Source of the DNA: Dreissena polymorpha
Lineage: Eukaryota; Mollusca; Bivalvia; Myida; Dreissenidae
Reading direction: 5' to 3'
Length of the DNA: 64,000 bases
Assembly: GCF_020536995.1 (NCBI RefSeq)
Contig: NC_068362.1
Span: forward strand, 1,886,826-1,950,825
The translations under genes and the position numbers were made by a program. The notes beneath the pieces are model-generated. The model was given only the letters and a program-made list of their open reading frames with translations. It ran no database searches and was not told where the DNA came from. This document shows, in pieces, positions 27,601-35,688 of the stretch (within the stretch, counting starts at the first letter, position 1; every line of letters starts with the position of its first letter).

Positions 27601-30600
27601 AGGAATGCATACATGGACATTTACAACATGCACAACATATAAAAATATCACATACATGAAAATAAATATACCATGACATACACACCAAGGATAACACAAA
27701 AATGACAGGGGTCTAGCTAGGCTCAAAATTTAGGGAGAAGTCACTTCTCCCTAAAGCCAAAATAGGGAGAAGTGGTAACATCTTTTGGAGAAATGGTACA
27801 TTTGCATCATAGATCTTAGTTTTACATATATTTTGCTTCAAAAGATAGAATCAGGGCTCAGCCTAGGTTCAAATTTACACCATGCCAATTATCATTAATC
27901 AGAAACAACTCTCATTTCGCACTTTTGGGGACAACATTTACAAATACAAACACACACACTTAAGTGTTAATGTTGTGTTATTCATGTATTAAACTGAGTT
28001 TAATTAATATATTTAATACTTAAATCACATGCTATTTATGTAATAACTGGTAAGCCTCAATACTGCTGAAATAATTTCTATAATAGAGACTGAAATTGAT
28101 GGTGGAGTTCAAAAAGACTGCATTTCATTTATAATAAGACATGTGTATAAAACCTACATTTAAAGCTCATCTATTTTTTGAAAAAAAAAAAAGGGCTATT
28201 GTCATCACCTTGGCGTCGGCGTCGGCGCCTGCGTCAGCGTCTGGTTAAGTTTTGCGTTTAGGTCCACTTTTCTCATAAAGTATCAATGCTATTGCATTCA
28301 AACTTGGTACACTTACTTACTATCATGAGGGGACTGGGCAGGCAAAGTTAGATAACTCTGGCTTGCATTTTGACAGAATTATGTGCCCTTTTTATACTTA
28401 GAAAATTGAAAATTTTGGTTAAGTTTTGTGTTTAGGTCCATTTTATTCCTTAAGTATCAAAGCTATTGCTTTCATACTTGCAACACTTACTTACTATCAT
28501 AAGGGGACTGTGCAGGCAAAGTTATGTTACTCTGACTGGCATTTTGACAGAATTATGTGACCTTTTTATACTTAGAAAATTGAAAATTTGGTTAAGTTTT
28601 GTGTTTAGGTCCACTTTTTTCCTAAAGTATCAAAGCTATTGCTTTCATACTTGCAACACTTACTAACTATTGTAAGGGGACTGTGCAGGCAAAGTTATGT
28701 AACACTGACTGGCATTTTGACGGAATTATGGGCCCTTTATACTTGAAAATTTGGTTAAGTTTTTTGTCTTGGTCCACTTTACCCCTAAATTATGATAGAT
28801 ATTGCTTTCATACGTGGAACACTCGCAAACTATCATACATGGACAGTATAGGACAAGTTGCATAACTCTGGTTGTCATTTTTACGGAATTATGGCCCTTT
28901 TTTGACTTAGTAACTTTGAATATATGGTTTTATTTTGTGTTTAGATCCACTTTGCTTCTAAAGTATCAAAGCTATTGCTTTCAAACTTCAAATACTTTCA
29001 TGCTATCATGAGGGTACTGTACCTGGCAAGTTGAATTTTACCTTGACCTTTGAATGACCTTGACTCTCAAGGTCAAATTATTAAATTTTGCTAAAATTGC
29101 CATAACTTTTGAGTGGTGGAAGTTCAAGGTCAAGGTCATCCTTCAAGGTCAAGGTCATCCTTCAAGGTCAAAGGTAAAAATAAATATATTTCAAAGCGAC
29201 GTTCTCATGAAGCTGCACATTTTGAGTGGTGGATGTTCAAGGTCAAGGTCATCCTTCAAAGTCAAGGGTCAAAAAAATAAAATAATTCAAAGCAGCATTA
29301 TCATGAAGCTGCACATTTTGAGTGGTGAAAGTTCAAGGTCAAGGTCATCCTTCAAGGTCAAGGTCATCCTTCAAGGTCAAAGGTAAAAAATTAATATTTC
29401 AAAGCGGCATTCTCATAAAGCTGCACATTTTGATGGGTGGAAGTTCAAGGTCAAGGTCATCCTTCAAGGTCAAAGGTAAAAAAATTATTTATTTTTTTTT
29501 CAAAGTGGCGCAATAGGGGGCATTGTGTTTCTGACGAACACATCTCTTGTTTTTTCAAACATGGTTAAAAACACAAATATTCATTTTTATTATTTTATTT
29601 TTGAAATACCGTCCAACCATCCAACCCAAGAACCCCCCCCCCCCAAAAAAAATAATTTTTTTTTTTGCATTTTTTTTTGCATTTTTGGAAGATATTGTAA
29701 TAAATGACCACACCCCCACACTATACACCCCTCTCCACTCCACCCCTTCCTCCTTTGTGATTGAAATTGAGATAGGTCCCTACACCTTAAAAAAGAACAA
29801 GATGTGTTTGTGAAACACAATGTCCCCCTATATGATGTTTGACTTTGAAGGATAACCTTGACCTTGTGAAGGATGACCTTGACCTTTCACCACTCAAAAT
29901 GTGCAGCTCCATGAGATACACATGCATGCCAAATATCAAGTTGCTATCTTCAATATTGCAAAAGTATTCATAAAATAAGCAATTTGGGCCACATATATTT
30001 GACCTCTGACCTTGAAGGATGACCTTGACCTTTCACCACTCAAAATGTGCAGCTCCATGAGATGCACATGCATGCCAAATATCAAGTTGCTATGTTCAAT
30101 ATTGCAAAAGTATTTATAAAATAAGCGATTTGGGCCACATATATTTGACCTCTGACCTTGAAGGATGACCTTGACCTTTCACCACTCAAAATGTGCAGCT
30201 CCATGAGATACACATGCATGCCAAATATCAAGTTGCTATCTTCAATATTGCACAAGTATTCATAAAATGAGGGATTTTGGCCACATATATTTGACCTCTG
30301 ACCTTGAAGGATGACCTTGACCTTGACCTTTCACCACTCAAAATGTGCAGCTTCATGAGATACACATGCATGCCAAATATGAAGTTGCTATCTTCAATAT
30401 AGCAAAAGTTATTGCAAAATGTTAAAGTTGGCGCAAACAGACCAACAGACAGACAGGGCAAAAACAATATGTCCCCCACTACTATAGTGGGGAACATAAA
30501 AATAGATGAGCGGTCTGCACCCGCAAGGCGGTGTTCTTGTTCTTCTTTGTCATTGATTGTAAATTTATGATGGTACTTTTAACATATTTTTTCCTGTACA

Positions 30601-33600
30601 GGTGTATCAATTAAAACTTGTGTAACAAAACCAGAAATGTACAGAATCTTTTTACTTCCTTGTAAAATTTAAGCAATTCAACATTAAATCAAATTTATAT
30701 TTTGTTACAATTATTTGCTTTAAATTAAAAAATCATTTAAAATCTCATTTTACAGCAGAGATAACAAATAAGACCTGTAAACAAGCCCCATATGTATTGC
30801 CAATGCTAGGTTACCTCTTCCCATTTGATCATTCTTGAGTATTGTTTTAATGGGCCATTTAACTTTGCTGAATCATAGTTATTGGTAGCCAGCACAAGGC
30901 AATTAATCAAGGCATCATCTATTAACAATTTCAAGAAGTGTAATAGCTCCAGACTGTTCTTTTGAATGGTCAACTCTGCATGACCTGTAAATAGGGCAAC
31001 TTATGGCTGAGAATCCTCCTATGTCAATTTTCCACATCAAATTGATTTTAATCAGTCAATGTCTGGCACAAAGTAAATAATTAAAAGGAGGAGAAGTCAC
31101 TTCGCCTTCATGAAATTAATGTGCGAAGTGCAGATTAATTTAGAGAAGAAATCGCCCACTTCGCCCACTGGCAAGACCCCTGAATGAGTAAACCCATTTT
31201 CCATTGTGTTGCTCTGTGCTGGTGGCATGACATAGAGTGGCACTTACATACATATTAAATTAAATTGCATCAATAAAAATGTCAAACATAATTTTAATAA
31301 ACAGTTAAATACTATGCAAATATATCTAACACTATTTTGATACTTGAAATATCACATATATCATTATTAATTACGATATCCTAAAAATACACTATTAAAA
31401 CAAGGGCTGTTTGTAAAACATGCATGCCCCCCATATGGGCTGTCCGTTGTAGTTGCAGCCATTGTGTGAATACGATTTTTGTCACTGTGACCTTGACCTT
31501 TGACCTAGTGACCTGAAAATCAATAGGGGTCATCTGCGAGTCACGATCAATGTACCTATGAAGTGTCATGATCCTAGGCAAAAGCGTTCTTGAGTTATCA
31601 TCCAAAAATCATTTTACTATTTCGGGTCACCGTGACCTTGACCTTTGACCTTGTGACCTCAAAATCAATAGGTGTCATCTGCGAGTCATGATCAATCTAC
31701 CTATGAAGTTTCATGATCCTAGGCGTATGCGTTCTTGAGTTATCATCCAAAAACCATTTTACTATTTCGGGTCACCGTGACCTTGACCTTTGACCTAGTG
31801 CCTCAAAATCAATAGGGCTCATCTGCGAGTCATGATCAATCTACCCATGAAGTTTCATGATCCTAGGCGTATGCATTCTTGAGTTATCATCCGGAAACCA
31901 TTTTACTATTTTGGGTCACCGTGACCTTGACCTTTGACCTAGTGACCTCAAAATCAATAGGGGTCATCTGCAAGTCATGATCAATCTACCCATGAAGTTT
32001 CATGATCCTAGGCGTATGCGTTCTTGAGTTATCATTCAAAAACCATTTTACTATTTCGGGTCACCGTGACCTTGACCTTTGACCTAGTGACCTCAAAATC
32101 AATAGGGGTCATCTGCGAGTCATGATCAATGTACCTATGAAGTTTCATGATCCTAGGCCCAAGCGTTCTTGAGTTATTGTCTGACAACCACCTGGTGGAC
32201 GGACCGACCGACAGACCGACATGAGCAAAGCAATATACCCCCTCTTCTTGGAAGGGGGGCATAAATATGTAAGAAATAGTTTAAATATAACAGATAGCAT
32301 CATTTATCCTAAAATACTTAGAATAATAAATGGAGAATGCATAACATTTAAGGAAGATAGGATCAATTTTGATAAAAATTGATGACTAAAAATGATTCCT
32401 TAAGCCAAAAAAAACAAACAATACACATCAAAAGTTACAAATTTTCTAATAAATGATTTTTTAAAGATGGCTTAAAAACAGACAATTTATAAATCTGTGT
32501 TATACTGGAGGGTAGATTGTTCCATAATGAGCATCCGGTGTAACAAAAGGACTTTGACCCGACACCTTTGACCTTGGGGACAGCAACTTCACCTTTTTGA
32601 GTTGACCTGATCCTGTATGAATGAATAGAGGCCTGTGGAATAAAATGTTGTCCCATATAGTTAGGGGCCAATCCATTTTTAACCTTAAACACATGGCCAA
32701 GAACAATCTGGTCTACACATTTATTGACTGTTGCTTAAGCAGTATTTCTCTCCAATTTTACACACATACATGTTTCTTTATTTATGGCAAGTGACAATTT
32801 TCAGTGCTCATATAATTAGTGAAAGACTAATTTTCTTTTTGCATCTCTTAATTAGTCAGCCAATATTTTTTTGACAGAATGTCTTCAACTGAATATGGTA
32901 AGGAAGTCACATTTAAGAGAACTTTTTTTTTTGCATGTAGTTATAATTTTTGTTATTAAGCTTTTTTCTGTATGAATTTGCATTACGAGAGATTAAATAA
33001 ACCGGAAATGGTCTAGATGTTAAACTCATGATGGTGCGAGAAACATAATATTTATGTATAGAACCGTAACGATGAGACTAGAAAACACTTTCAATATATG
33101 TTCAGCGTTACGGGTTTTGCTTGCGCTATTTTATTTTCAAGGGGGATTTTTCCACAAAAATAGGGGAAAAAGGTATACTTCTTTGATGGGGGAAGCAACT
33201 AATATTCGCGAGTAAAAATGCAGATCGAGGGCCCAGCGTACATTTTTAGTGGCACAGATTTTTCCTTGAAAAAAAAACAGATGTGCAGCTTAAACAACAC
33301 AAAACCACAAAAACAATCTATTACCGTTTCTGGTTGAGGTGAAGCATTTCACTTGCTCCACAAGTGGTGTTATTTTAGAAAGTCTTCGTTTTGTTTTTCC
33401 TGACGGCACATACAGAACACTGACCCTCTTTCCAGGGGCATCTAGGAGAAGAAGACTTTCTTGTTCCTGTAAACAAGTGTTCAATTAATTAAAATCTGTT
33501 TGTTCTATATTGCACATATTAAATTAAAATTGATAACTATCCATTTTTAACCAATATTTTTGGTGTTTTATTTTGCTAATAAATAGACGATTGCATTTCA

Positions 33601-34759
33601 GTCAAGTATGTTGGATCTTTTCTTACCTCGCCTATCCATATTATTCTAGGCCAAGGTTTTTTCCGCCTTATTTCTGTTGATGCTAAAACCTCCAAATCAA
33701 TCTTCATCGTGGAGCTTAATTCATCAACATTACCTGCATCTGGAAAGCAAATGATAATTTATTACATGTAATTGTGTTTCAAAGCAAGGACCTTTATCTC
33801 AAAACAAGTGTACAATCTTGTATCTGGGTTGCTTACCTAGGTCAATCAGAATGTAAAAATATATGTTGGGAGCATTTGTAAATAGCTGTTATTCTTCATC
33901 AGTTGATAATAACCCTATATAACATACATAATTTAACACAAAATTAAAAAAACAAACAATGAATATTTTTTAATTATTATTCCATAGATATTTAAATGAG
34001 AAAAAGTCACAGGGGCCAGTCAAAAATAAATAAATAGTATATATAAGAAAAAGGAAAAGGGCACCAACGCAATCCTACTACCGGACATGAATTCCAAGGC
34101 ACTGCTACACAATTCATATGTTTATCACCAAAAACTCTGCACAGATTTACAGCAAAATAAATTATCTTTCAAACGGTACCTGTGTCATTCGATTCAACAC
34201 AGTATTAAACTGTCCACATGGCCTCAAACACGAGAAATTGTCAAAAATTCGGTCGATGTAGCTAAGCCTGTCCACTTGTGTTTACACTGGAGGAGTCCTG
34301 TTAGGCACGTAATAAGCGATTCCCCGATAAATTGTCTATGTCTCCATATAAAACACATCCAAGGAACACTATCCACGTCAATAACTCGCTTGGTCTCCGA
34401 ATATTTTTGACAATTTCTCGTGTTTGAGGCCATGTGGACAGTTTAATACTGCGTCAAATGGAATGACACAGGTACCGTTTGAAAGATAATTTATGTTGCT
34501 GTAAATCTGTGCAGAGTTTTTGGTGATAAACATATGAATTGTGTAGCAGTGCCTTGGAATTCATGTCCGGTAGTATGATTGCGTTGGTGCTCTTTTCCTT
34601 TTTCTTATATATACTTTTTTTTTTGACTGGCCCCTGTGGAAAAAGTGTAGACATTTATGTCGCGAAAACATATGACATTACGATGCTTTTGCGTATTCTT
34701 AATATCCACTTTTAAACATAATTTAATGATCAGAAATAATGTTACTTAACATTCTTACC
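17812..34759 (-). CDS. CPLANE1: CPLANE1 orthologue (JBTS17/C5orf42), N-terminal part, disrupted
   Basis: CPLANE1 works with INTU, FUZ and WDPCP at the base of the cilium, recruiting intraflagellar transport proteins and supporting planar polarity; human mutations cause Joubert syndrome. The translated exons follow the remembered human N-terminus closely: start MKIDLEVLASTEIRRKKPWP, then SGKTKRRL, LLNNGELFIWHKDKD, QYWVSDLAW, LFLPLHP and CDPMRQQFS. Coding exons on the minus strand: 33627-33707, 33325-33466, 26437-26550, 25815-26038, 24475-24601, 23576-23696, 23212-23342, 21277-21459, 20207-20466, and a disrupted tenth, 17812-18673. A 5'-UTR exon ends at 34759. Splice phases agree except at exon 5, one base off. 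This covers roughly the first sixth to quarter of an about 3,200-residue protein; no later exon is visible to the left. It is either a damaged gene, a truncated pseudogene, or a sequence with assembly errors beside the gap. Confidence 0.85.
18835..19137 (+). mobile_element. Repeat carrying ERE/DR1 sites, copy 1
   Basis: Begins near AACAAGAGCACCGC and ends near CGGTTTTCTCCGAAAACAGCCGAGC. An inverse-oriented copy is at 52535-52830, sharing GTGTGGCGTGTACA..CATCAAGGTGCAT, GTGGAAGCACTCTGA and GCTATGACAATACC. It contains AGGTCACAGTGACCT at 18921-18935 and TGACCTTTGACCT at 18936-18948. The long open frame across it is fortuitous. Confidence 0.7.
18921..18948. promoter_or_regulatory. Composite nuclear-receptor site in a repeat
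   Basis: AGGTCACAGTGACCT (18921-18935) is a perfect estrogen-response-element palindrome, the vitellogenin-type sequence. It overlaps TGACCTTGA (18930-18938, inverse of the ERR/FTZ-F1 site TCAAGGTCA) and TGACCTTTGACCT (18936-18948, a perfect DR1). The match is certain; binding in vivo is unknown. Confidence 0.6.
19592..19706. mobile_element. AGGCTAATC snapback repeat, half copy
   Basis: Has GGGCTAAATGCATGTGC and CAGTCTGCACAGGCTAATCA followed by GGACAACACTTTTCGCCT; the mirrored half is missing. Confidence 0.7.
19735..20010. mobile_element. Short element with TATGCCCCC inverted ends
   Basis: The left end reads ATATGCCCCCAAAA and the right end ATATGCCCCACCTTCGGGGG. Contains CAAGGTCAAGGTTAAAGGGG. 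Ends in the style CAGACGGTCGGACAGTG shared by many bivalve dispersed repeats. No coding capacity. Confidence 0.6.
20207..20466 (-). CDS. CPLANE1: CPLANE1 coding exon 9
   Basis: 260 bases. Encodes SGNDGNLEPSAEECDPMRQQ then FSVATHPSLPIVLFSDGFLV, matching human SDSDPMRQRFSIKAHSRLPYL and ISDGYMVT. Acceptor TTTCAG|TGG, donor AGAG|GTTGG. The last exon that is clean in this window. Confidence 0.92.
20571..21112. repeat. Tandem repeat, about 158-bp unit, 3-4 copies
   Basis: Each unit has GGGCAATAACTCTTATTTAA, a GATATCTAT..ACCCATGAAGT block, and GTATCTGAGATACAGCCCTG. Unit starts near 20704, 20861 and 21022. Lies in the intron between CPLANE1 exons 8 and 9. Confidence 0.8.
21277..21459 (-). CDS. CPLANE1: CPLANE1 coding exon 8
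   Basis: 183 bases. Encodes QYWVSDLAWTSDNLFLAGIL...SVTMGPSLFLPLHPAIFV, matching human SYWVGDISWTHDSLFLTCML and FIPLHP. Acceptor CCCCAG|A, donor GTCAG|GTATG. Confidence 0.92.
21509..21765. mobile_element. AGGCTAATC snapback repeat, full copy
   Basis: Outer ends GAAAATGGGGCTAAATGCATG and its mirror GCATTCAACCCCATTTTTCC; inner GAGGCTAATCTGG and CAAGCTAATCTGGGATAGTA. Lies in a CPLANE1 intron. Confidence 0.8.
22141..22159. repeat. (AC)n microsatellite
   Basis: About nine AC units in a CPLANE1 intron. Confidence 0.9.
23118..23165. mobile_element. AGGCTAATC snapback repeat, end fragment
   Basis: Only the outer part remains: CTGGGCTCAATGCATGTGTG then AAGTGTTGTCCCAGATT. Confidence 0.55.
23212..23342 (-). 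CDS. CPLANE1: CPLANE1 coding exon 7
   Basis: 131 bases. Encodes VLAVAANQRFPSRTTMLFVS and on to GGMGNCGVSNVTKTG, aligned with human LTLAVTLNQKDP...QVLFINTL. Donor GGCAG|GTGAGG. Confidence 0.88.
23576..23696 (-). CDS. CPLANE1: CPLANE1 coding exon 6
   Basis: 121 bases. Acceptor CCCAG|TCTG, donor GGCAG|GTCAG. Encodes LPVFTAEWSLLQYPFQQMHA then EFEPVSTLGAYVSAYSSSGQ, aligned with human SLPYRVHW...GALISAFSRDG. Confidence 0.88.
23745..23965. mobile_element. AGGCTAATC snapback repeat, copy
   Basis: Contains AAAGGCTAATCAGGGACAAC and its mirror CACAGGCTAATCTGGGATGA around an AAGAGAATTC..AAATTCCAT centre, with outer ends TGAGAAAATGGG and CCCTGTTTTCCCTG. The left part is shortened. Confidence 0.75.
24178..24392. 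mobile_element. MITE-like repeat (AACCCTTTACCACTTAGATA)
   Basis: Same family as 17512-17790. Begins AACCCTTTACCACTTAGATA and ends near AAGAGTTTAA, an imperfect inverse of the start. Confidence 0.6.
24475..24601 (-). CDS. CPLANE1: CPLANE1 coding exon 5, one base out of phase
   Basis: 127 bases. It opens in the frame left by exon 4 (SLGQCFQCSMVFNSDCILC, like human LLGDCCLCSFTFYSGECLK) but the frame needed to enter exon 6 (KFPDPALTLKFPDIAPK) is different, and a stop TGA falls in the first frame. The length should be 3n+2 and is 3n+1, so a single-base change or sequence error is the simplest reading. Confidence 0.75.
25068..25316. mobile_element. AGGCTAATC snapback repeat, full copy
   Basis: Ends GAAAATGGGGCTTAATGCAT and the mirror ATTATGCCAAATTTTCCCAG; inner halves TGTGCAGCCCACAAAGGCTA and GCGAAGGCTAATCTGGGACA. 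Only about 75 bp from the next copy. Confidence 0.8.
25391..25648. mobile_element. AGGCTAATC snapback repeat, best-preserved copy
   Basis: A near-perfect palindrome of about 258 bp. Left half has TTCTGAGAAAATTGGGCTGA, ATTAGCCTGTGCAGTCTGCA and CAGGGACGACACTTTCCGC; the right half repeats them inverted (GCGGAAAGTGTCGTCCCTGA, TGCACAGGCTAATCTGGGAT, CCCAGTTTTCTCAGAA). Each half also contains its own small palindrome (CTGTGCAGTCTGCACAG). Confidence 0.88.
25815..26038 (-). CDS. CPLANE1: CPLANE1 coding exon 4
   Basis: 224 bases, intact. Acceptor TTTAAG|AAAAC, donor GTG|GTATGAG. Encodes SHIFVSVGNRQFFLWAMEKG and on to ETSIASVFYENV, colinear with the human LYLYVSGNGKR...FLWEY stretch. Confidence 0.88.
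26437..26550 (-). CDS. CPLANE1: CPLANE1 coding exon 3
   Basis: 114 bases. Acceptor ATTCAG|GACG, donor GAAG|GTAAG. Encodes RYLLGLLNNGELFIWHKDKD followed by ISKFIAGFDRLVDDFSE; the human counterpart reads LAGVLTTGELFLWNKDQD. WD40-like blade. Confidence 0.9.
26604..26808. mobile_element. AGGCTAATC snapback repeat, diverged copy
   Basis: Ends CTCTGAAAAAGTGAGGCTTA and CAGGTTTTCTCAGA, inner TAGCTTGTACAGTCACAACA and GATTAGGCCGTGCTGACTGC. More mutated than other copies. Confidence 0.6.
26809..27700. other. CPLANE1 intron 2, nothing recognised
   Basis: Apart from a short GATA-type microsatellite near 27568 I see no gene, splice signal pair or known repeat in this part of the intron. Confidence 0.5.
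27568..27588. repeat. (TAGA)n microsatellite
   Basis: Five TAGA units. Confidence 0.9.
28165..29040 (+). repeat. Tandem repeat, about 150-190-bp units, with short inverted flank
   Basis: About four units with GTTAAGTTTTGTGTTTAGGT, AAAGTATCAAAGCTATTGCT, GGGGACTGTGCAGGCAAAGT and GAATTATG(T/G)G. Preceded by CTCATCTATTTTT (28167-28179), whose inverse AAAAATAGATGAG is at 30498-30510. Confidence 0.75.
29040..29490 (+). repeat. TCAAGGTCAAGGTCATCCT minisatellite
   Basis: Repeated TTCAAGGTCAAGGTCATCC blocks in groups, separated by GCTGCACATTTTGAGTGGTG. Every block includes TCAAGGTCA, the ERR/FTZ-F1 type extended half-site. The open frames across it are repeat artefacts. Confidence 0.85.
29810..30490 (-). 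repeat. Tandem repeat, about 148-bp unit, 4 copies (inverse of 29040 block)
   Basis: Units contain GACCTTGAAGGATGACCTTG, ACCACTCAAAATGTGCAGCT, CATGCATGCCAAATATCAAG and TGGGCCACATATATTTGACC. The entry AACAAGATGTGTTTGTGAAA mirrors TTCTGACGAACACATCTCTTG near 29530, so two related elements lie head to head. A single unit recurs at 54765-54950. Confidence 0.8.
31402..32267. repeat. Five-unit tandem array (about 145 bp) with receptor-type sites
   Basis: Units start at about 31480, 31624, 31769, 31913 and 32058. Each contains (G)GTCACCGTGACCTTGACC, TTTGACCTAGTGACC, AATAGGGGTCATCTGCGAGT, CATGAAGTTTCATGATCCTA and CGTTCTTGAGTTATCATCC. The carrier element has CATGCCCCCCATATGGG at the left and CTTGGAAGGGGGGCAT at the right, so it is a tandem-repeat-bearing transposon. 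Lies in CPLANE1 intron 2. Confidence 0.85.
32436..32740 (-). mobile_element. LINE 3'-end fragment (reverse transcriptase C-terminus)
   Basis: The minus strand reads VNKCVDQIVLGHVFKVKNGL, APNYMGQHFIPQ, then GSKSFCYTGCSLWNNLPSSI and ends with KNHLLENL. This FKxxNGLAPxY ... LWNxLPxxI pattern is the C-terminal tail of CR1/Jockey-group ORF2 proteins. The rest of the element is absent, as expected of 5'-truncated insertion. Confidence 0.8.
32741..33324. other. CPLANE1 intron 2 remainder, nothing recognised
   Basis: AT-rich intron with no gene or repeat family I can name. Confidence 0.45.
33325..33466 (-). CDS. CPLANE1: CPLANE1 coding exon 2
   Basis: 142 bases. Acceptor TTTACAG|GAA, donor AACG|GTAAT. 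Encodes EQESLLLLDAPGKRVSVLYV...SGKTKRRLSKITPLVEQVKC, matching the first beta-propeller strands of human CPLANE1 (FLLDD...LLSGKTKKK). Followed by a roughly 6.8 kb intron packed with repeats. Confidence 0.9.
33627..33707 (-). CDS. CPLANE1: CPLANE1 coding exon 1 (start codon)
   Basis: 81 bases, 27 codons, phase 0 out. ATG at 33707; translation MKIDLEVLASTEIRRKKPWP then RIIWIGE, nearly the human start. Donor GAG|GTAAG. The 5'-UTR part continues to 33739 after the acceptor CCAG and holds an in-frame-stopped upstream ATG (MQVMLMN), a small uORF. Confidence 0.9.
34008..34638. mobile_element. hAT-like foldback element, 631 bp
   Basis: Ends CACAGGGGCCAGTC and GACTGGCCCCTGTG, flanked by a perfect 8-bp duplication GAAAAAGT (34000-34007 and 34639-34646). 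The 5'-CAGGGGCC type end and 8-bp target duplication fit the hAT superfamily. The inverted arms are about 245 bp (34008-34252) and 242 bp (34397-34638), nearly identical, around a 144-bp loop. No transposase. It lies in the intron between the CPLANE1 5'-UTR exon and coding exon 1. Twin open frames on opposite strands read the same 'protein' from the two arms and are not genes. Confidence 0.88.
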
Positions 34760-34849
34760 TCAGTTAACAACTGTTTATTTGTTGTCTTTTAGCAAAACAG
34801 GAGTTGCATTTTTTGTAACAAAAAATATTTCAAGTCAGTTCTTGTTTTC

Positions 34850-34861
34850 CGCCGCCATTGT
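34850..34861 (-). promoter_or_regulatory. YY1-like site
   Basis: The minus strand reads AACAATGGCGGC, close to the YY1 consensus AANATGGCGGC. Such sites are common just at start sites of housekeeping and bidirectional promoters. Confidence 0.45.
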
Positions 34862-34897
34862 TGTTTACAGTGACAATTCTTAATCGATCGAACTGAG

Positions 34898-34916
34898 ACG
34901 TCAGTAAAACTGACGT
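34898..34916. promoter_or_regulatory. Palindrome of two CRE half-sites
   Basis: ACGTCAGT-AAA-ACTGACGT: a perfect 8-bp inverted repeat with a 3-base spacer; each arm contains the ATF/CREB half-site TGACG(T). Position in the divergent promoter makes it a plausible control site. Confidence 0.45.
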
Positions 34917-35462
34917 TATTAAAATATTTATGTTTATTTTTTTGTTATAAGATGATCTCTTTCATTTACAAATCATTTATTTAAGTACCTTTTAATCGGG
35001 AATTTGATATGAGCCGGTTAAACATCTGTCGAGCTAAAACTTTCAAACAAGAACTTTTTTGAGGGAAAATTTGACAGGTGAAAACGGACGTGTAAAACAG
35101 TGTCTAACAAGTCTTATTTCAATAATTGATGGTCTAAATTTGAATAGGCTCACCAGGAAAGCACAGCACATTTGATTAATAAATATTCAGAAGTTGTTTT
35201 ATTCTACTGTAACAGTCTTATTTTACAAAGTGTCCTAGTTTAGTTCTGGCTTCAATAACTTTTTTTTTCATAGCTCAATTGCCCAGCAGTGATTGCGGAA
35301 TTTAATTTGCGGAACTAAGCATTCAGTTTTTTTTAATAAAAAACTATTCGTTCCCAACATTTGGCAATTGCCACAATAAATTAATTATATTTAATTATAA
35401 ATAAATCTTTTTCAGGTGCTTATCTAAAGGCATTCATATGATACAATCCAGCCATTACTATC

Positions 35463-35688
35463 ATGTTTTCACCCCAGTCTCTGTTTGATCAGTGCATATT
35501 GTTTATCGCCTACAATGTGGACAAGGTCGAGGACTTTGTGGGGTTTCCATCCCAGATTGGAGAAAAGATCTTCAGCACAGCTATCATGCAGCCGAGGTTC
35601 TTTGATGATCATGAGTACGCAGACCAGACCTTGAATGTTTTCAGTGAGGCATTTGGAGAAGAGCTGATGTACAGTTTGAATATGGCAG
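35463..35688 (+). CDS. LRRC42: LRRC42 coding exon 1
   Basis: From the ATG to donor GGCAG|GTTCTG (a weak donor). Encodes SLFDQCILFIAYNVDKVEDF...EEL MYSLNMA. A short upstream ATG at 35439 opens a small out-of-frame uORF. If the acceptor at 35477 is used the exon starts at 35478 and the ATG is not part of it. Confidence 0.8.

Larger units (their letters stand above)
27706..31182. mobile_element. Composite element with CAGGGGTCT ends and nested insertions
   Basis: The left end CAGGGGTCTAGCTAGGCTC is mirrored by ...CACTGGCAAGACCCCTG at the right. AATGA flanks both sides (27701-27705 and 31183-31187), a possible 5-bp target duplication. Subterminal GGGAGAAGTCACTTCTCCCT near the left and GAGAAGTCACTTCGCC near the right also correspond. 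Inside lie other repeat blocks (28165-30510), so this reads as an older DNA transposon split by later insertions. No transposase seen. Confidence 0.6.
34760..35415. promoter_or_regulatory. Divergent CPLANE1/LRRC42 promoter region
   Basis: A minus-strand 5'-UTR exon donor CTGAG|GTAAGAAT at 34759 points left toward CPLANE1, and a plus-strand acceptor TTTTTCAG at 35415 leads to the first LRRC42 coding exon. The region between holds a YY1-like site, CRE half-sites and no TATA box I would trust. A plus-strand donor-like GACAG|GTGAAAA is at 35076. Head-to-head spacing below 1 kb suggests a bidirectional promoter; start sites are inferred only. Confidence 0.6.

Noticed and set aside
29054-29516. Repetitive Ser/Arg-rich plus-strand frames (SRSRSSFKVK)
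   Set aside because: Translation of the TCAAGGTCAAGGTCATCC minisatellite, not an SR protein.
28165-30490. CRISPR-like array (regular repeats)
   Set aside because: Units are long, adjacent and similar throughout, with no unique spacers; eukaryotic context. They are tandem repeats in transposons.
34087-34654. Two open frames on opposite strands giving the same peptide (MNSKALLHNS...)
   Set aside because: They are the two arms of the foldback hAT-like element read in opposite directions, not genes.
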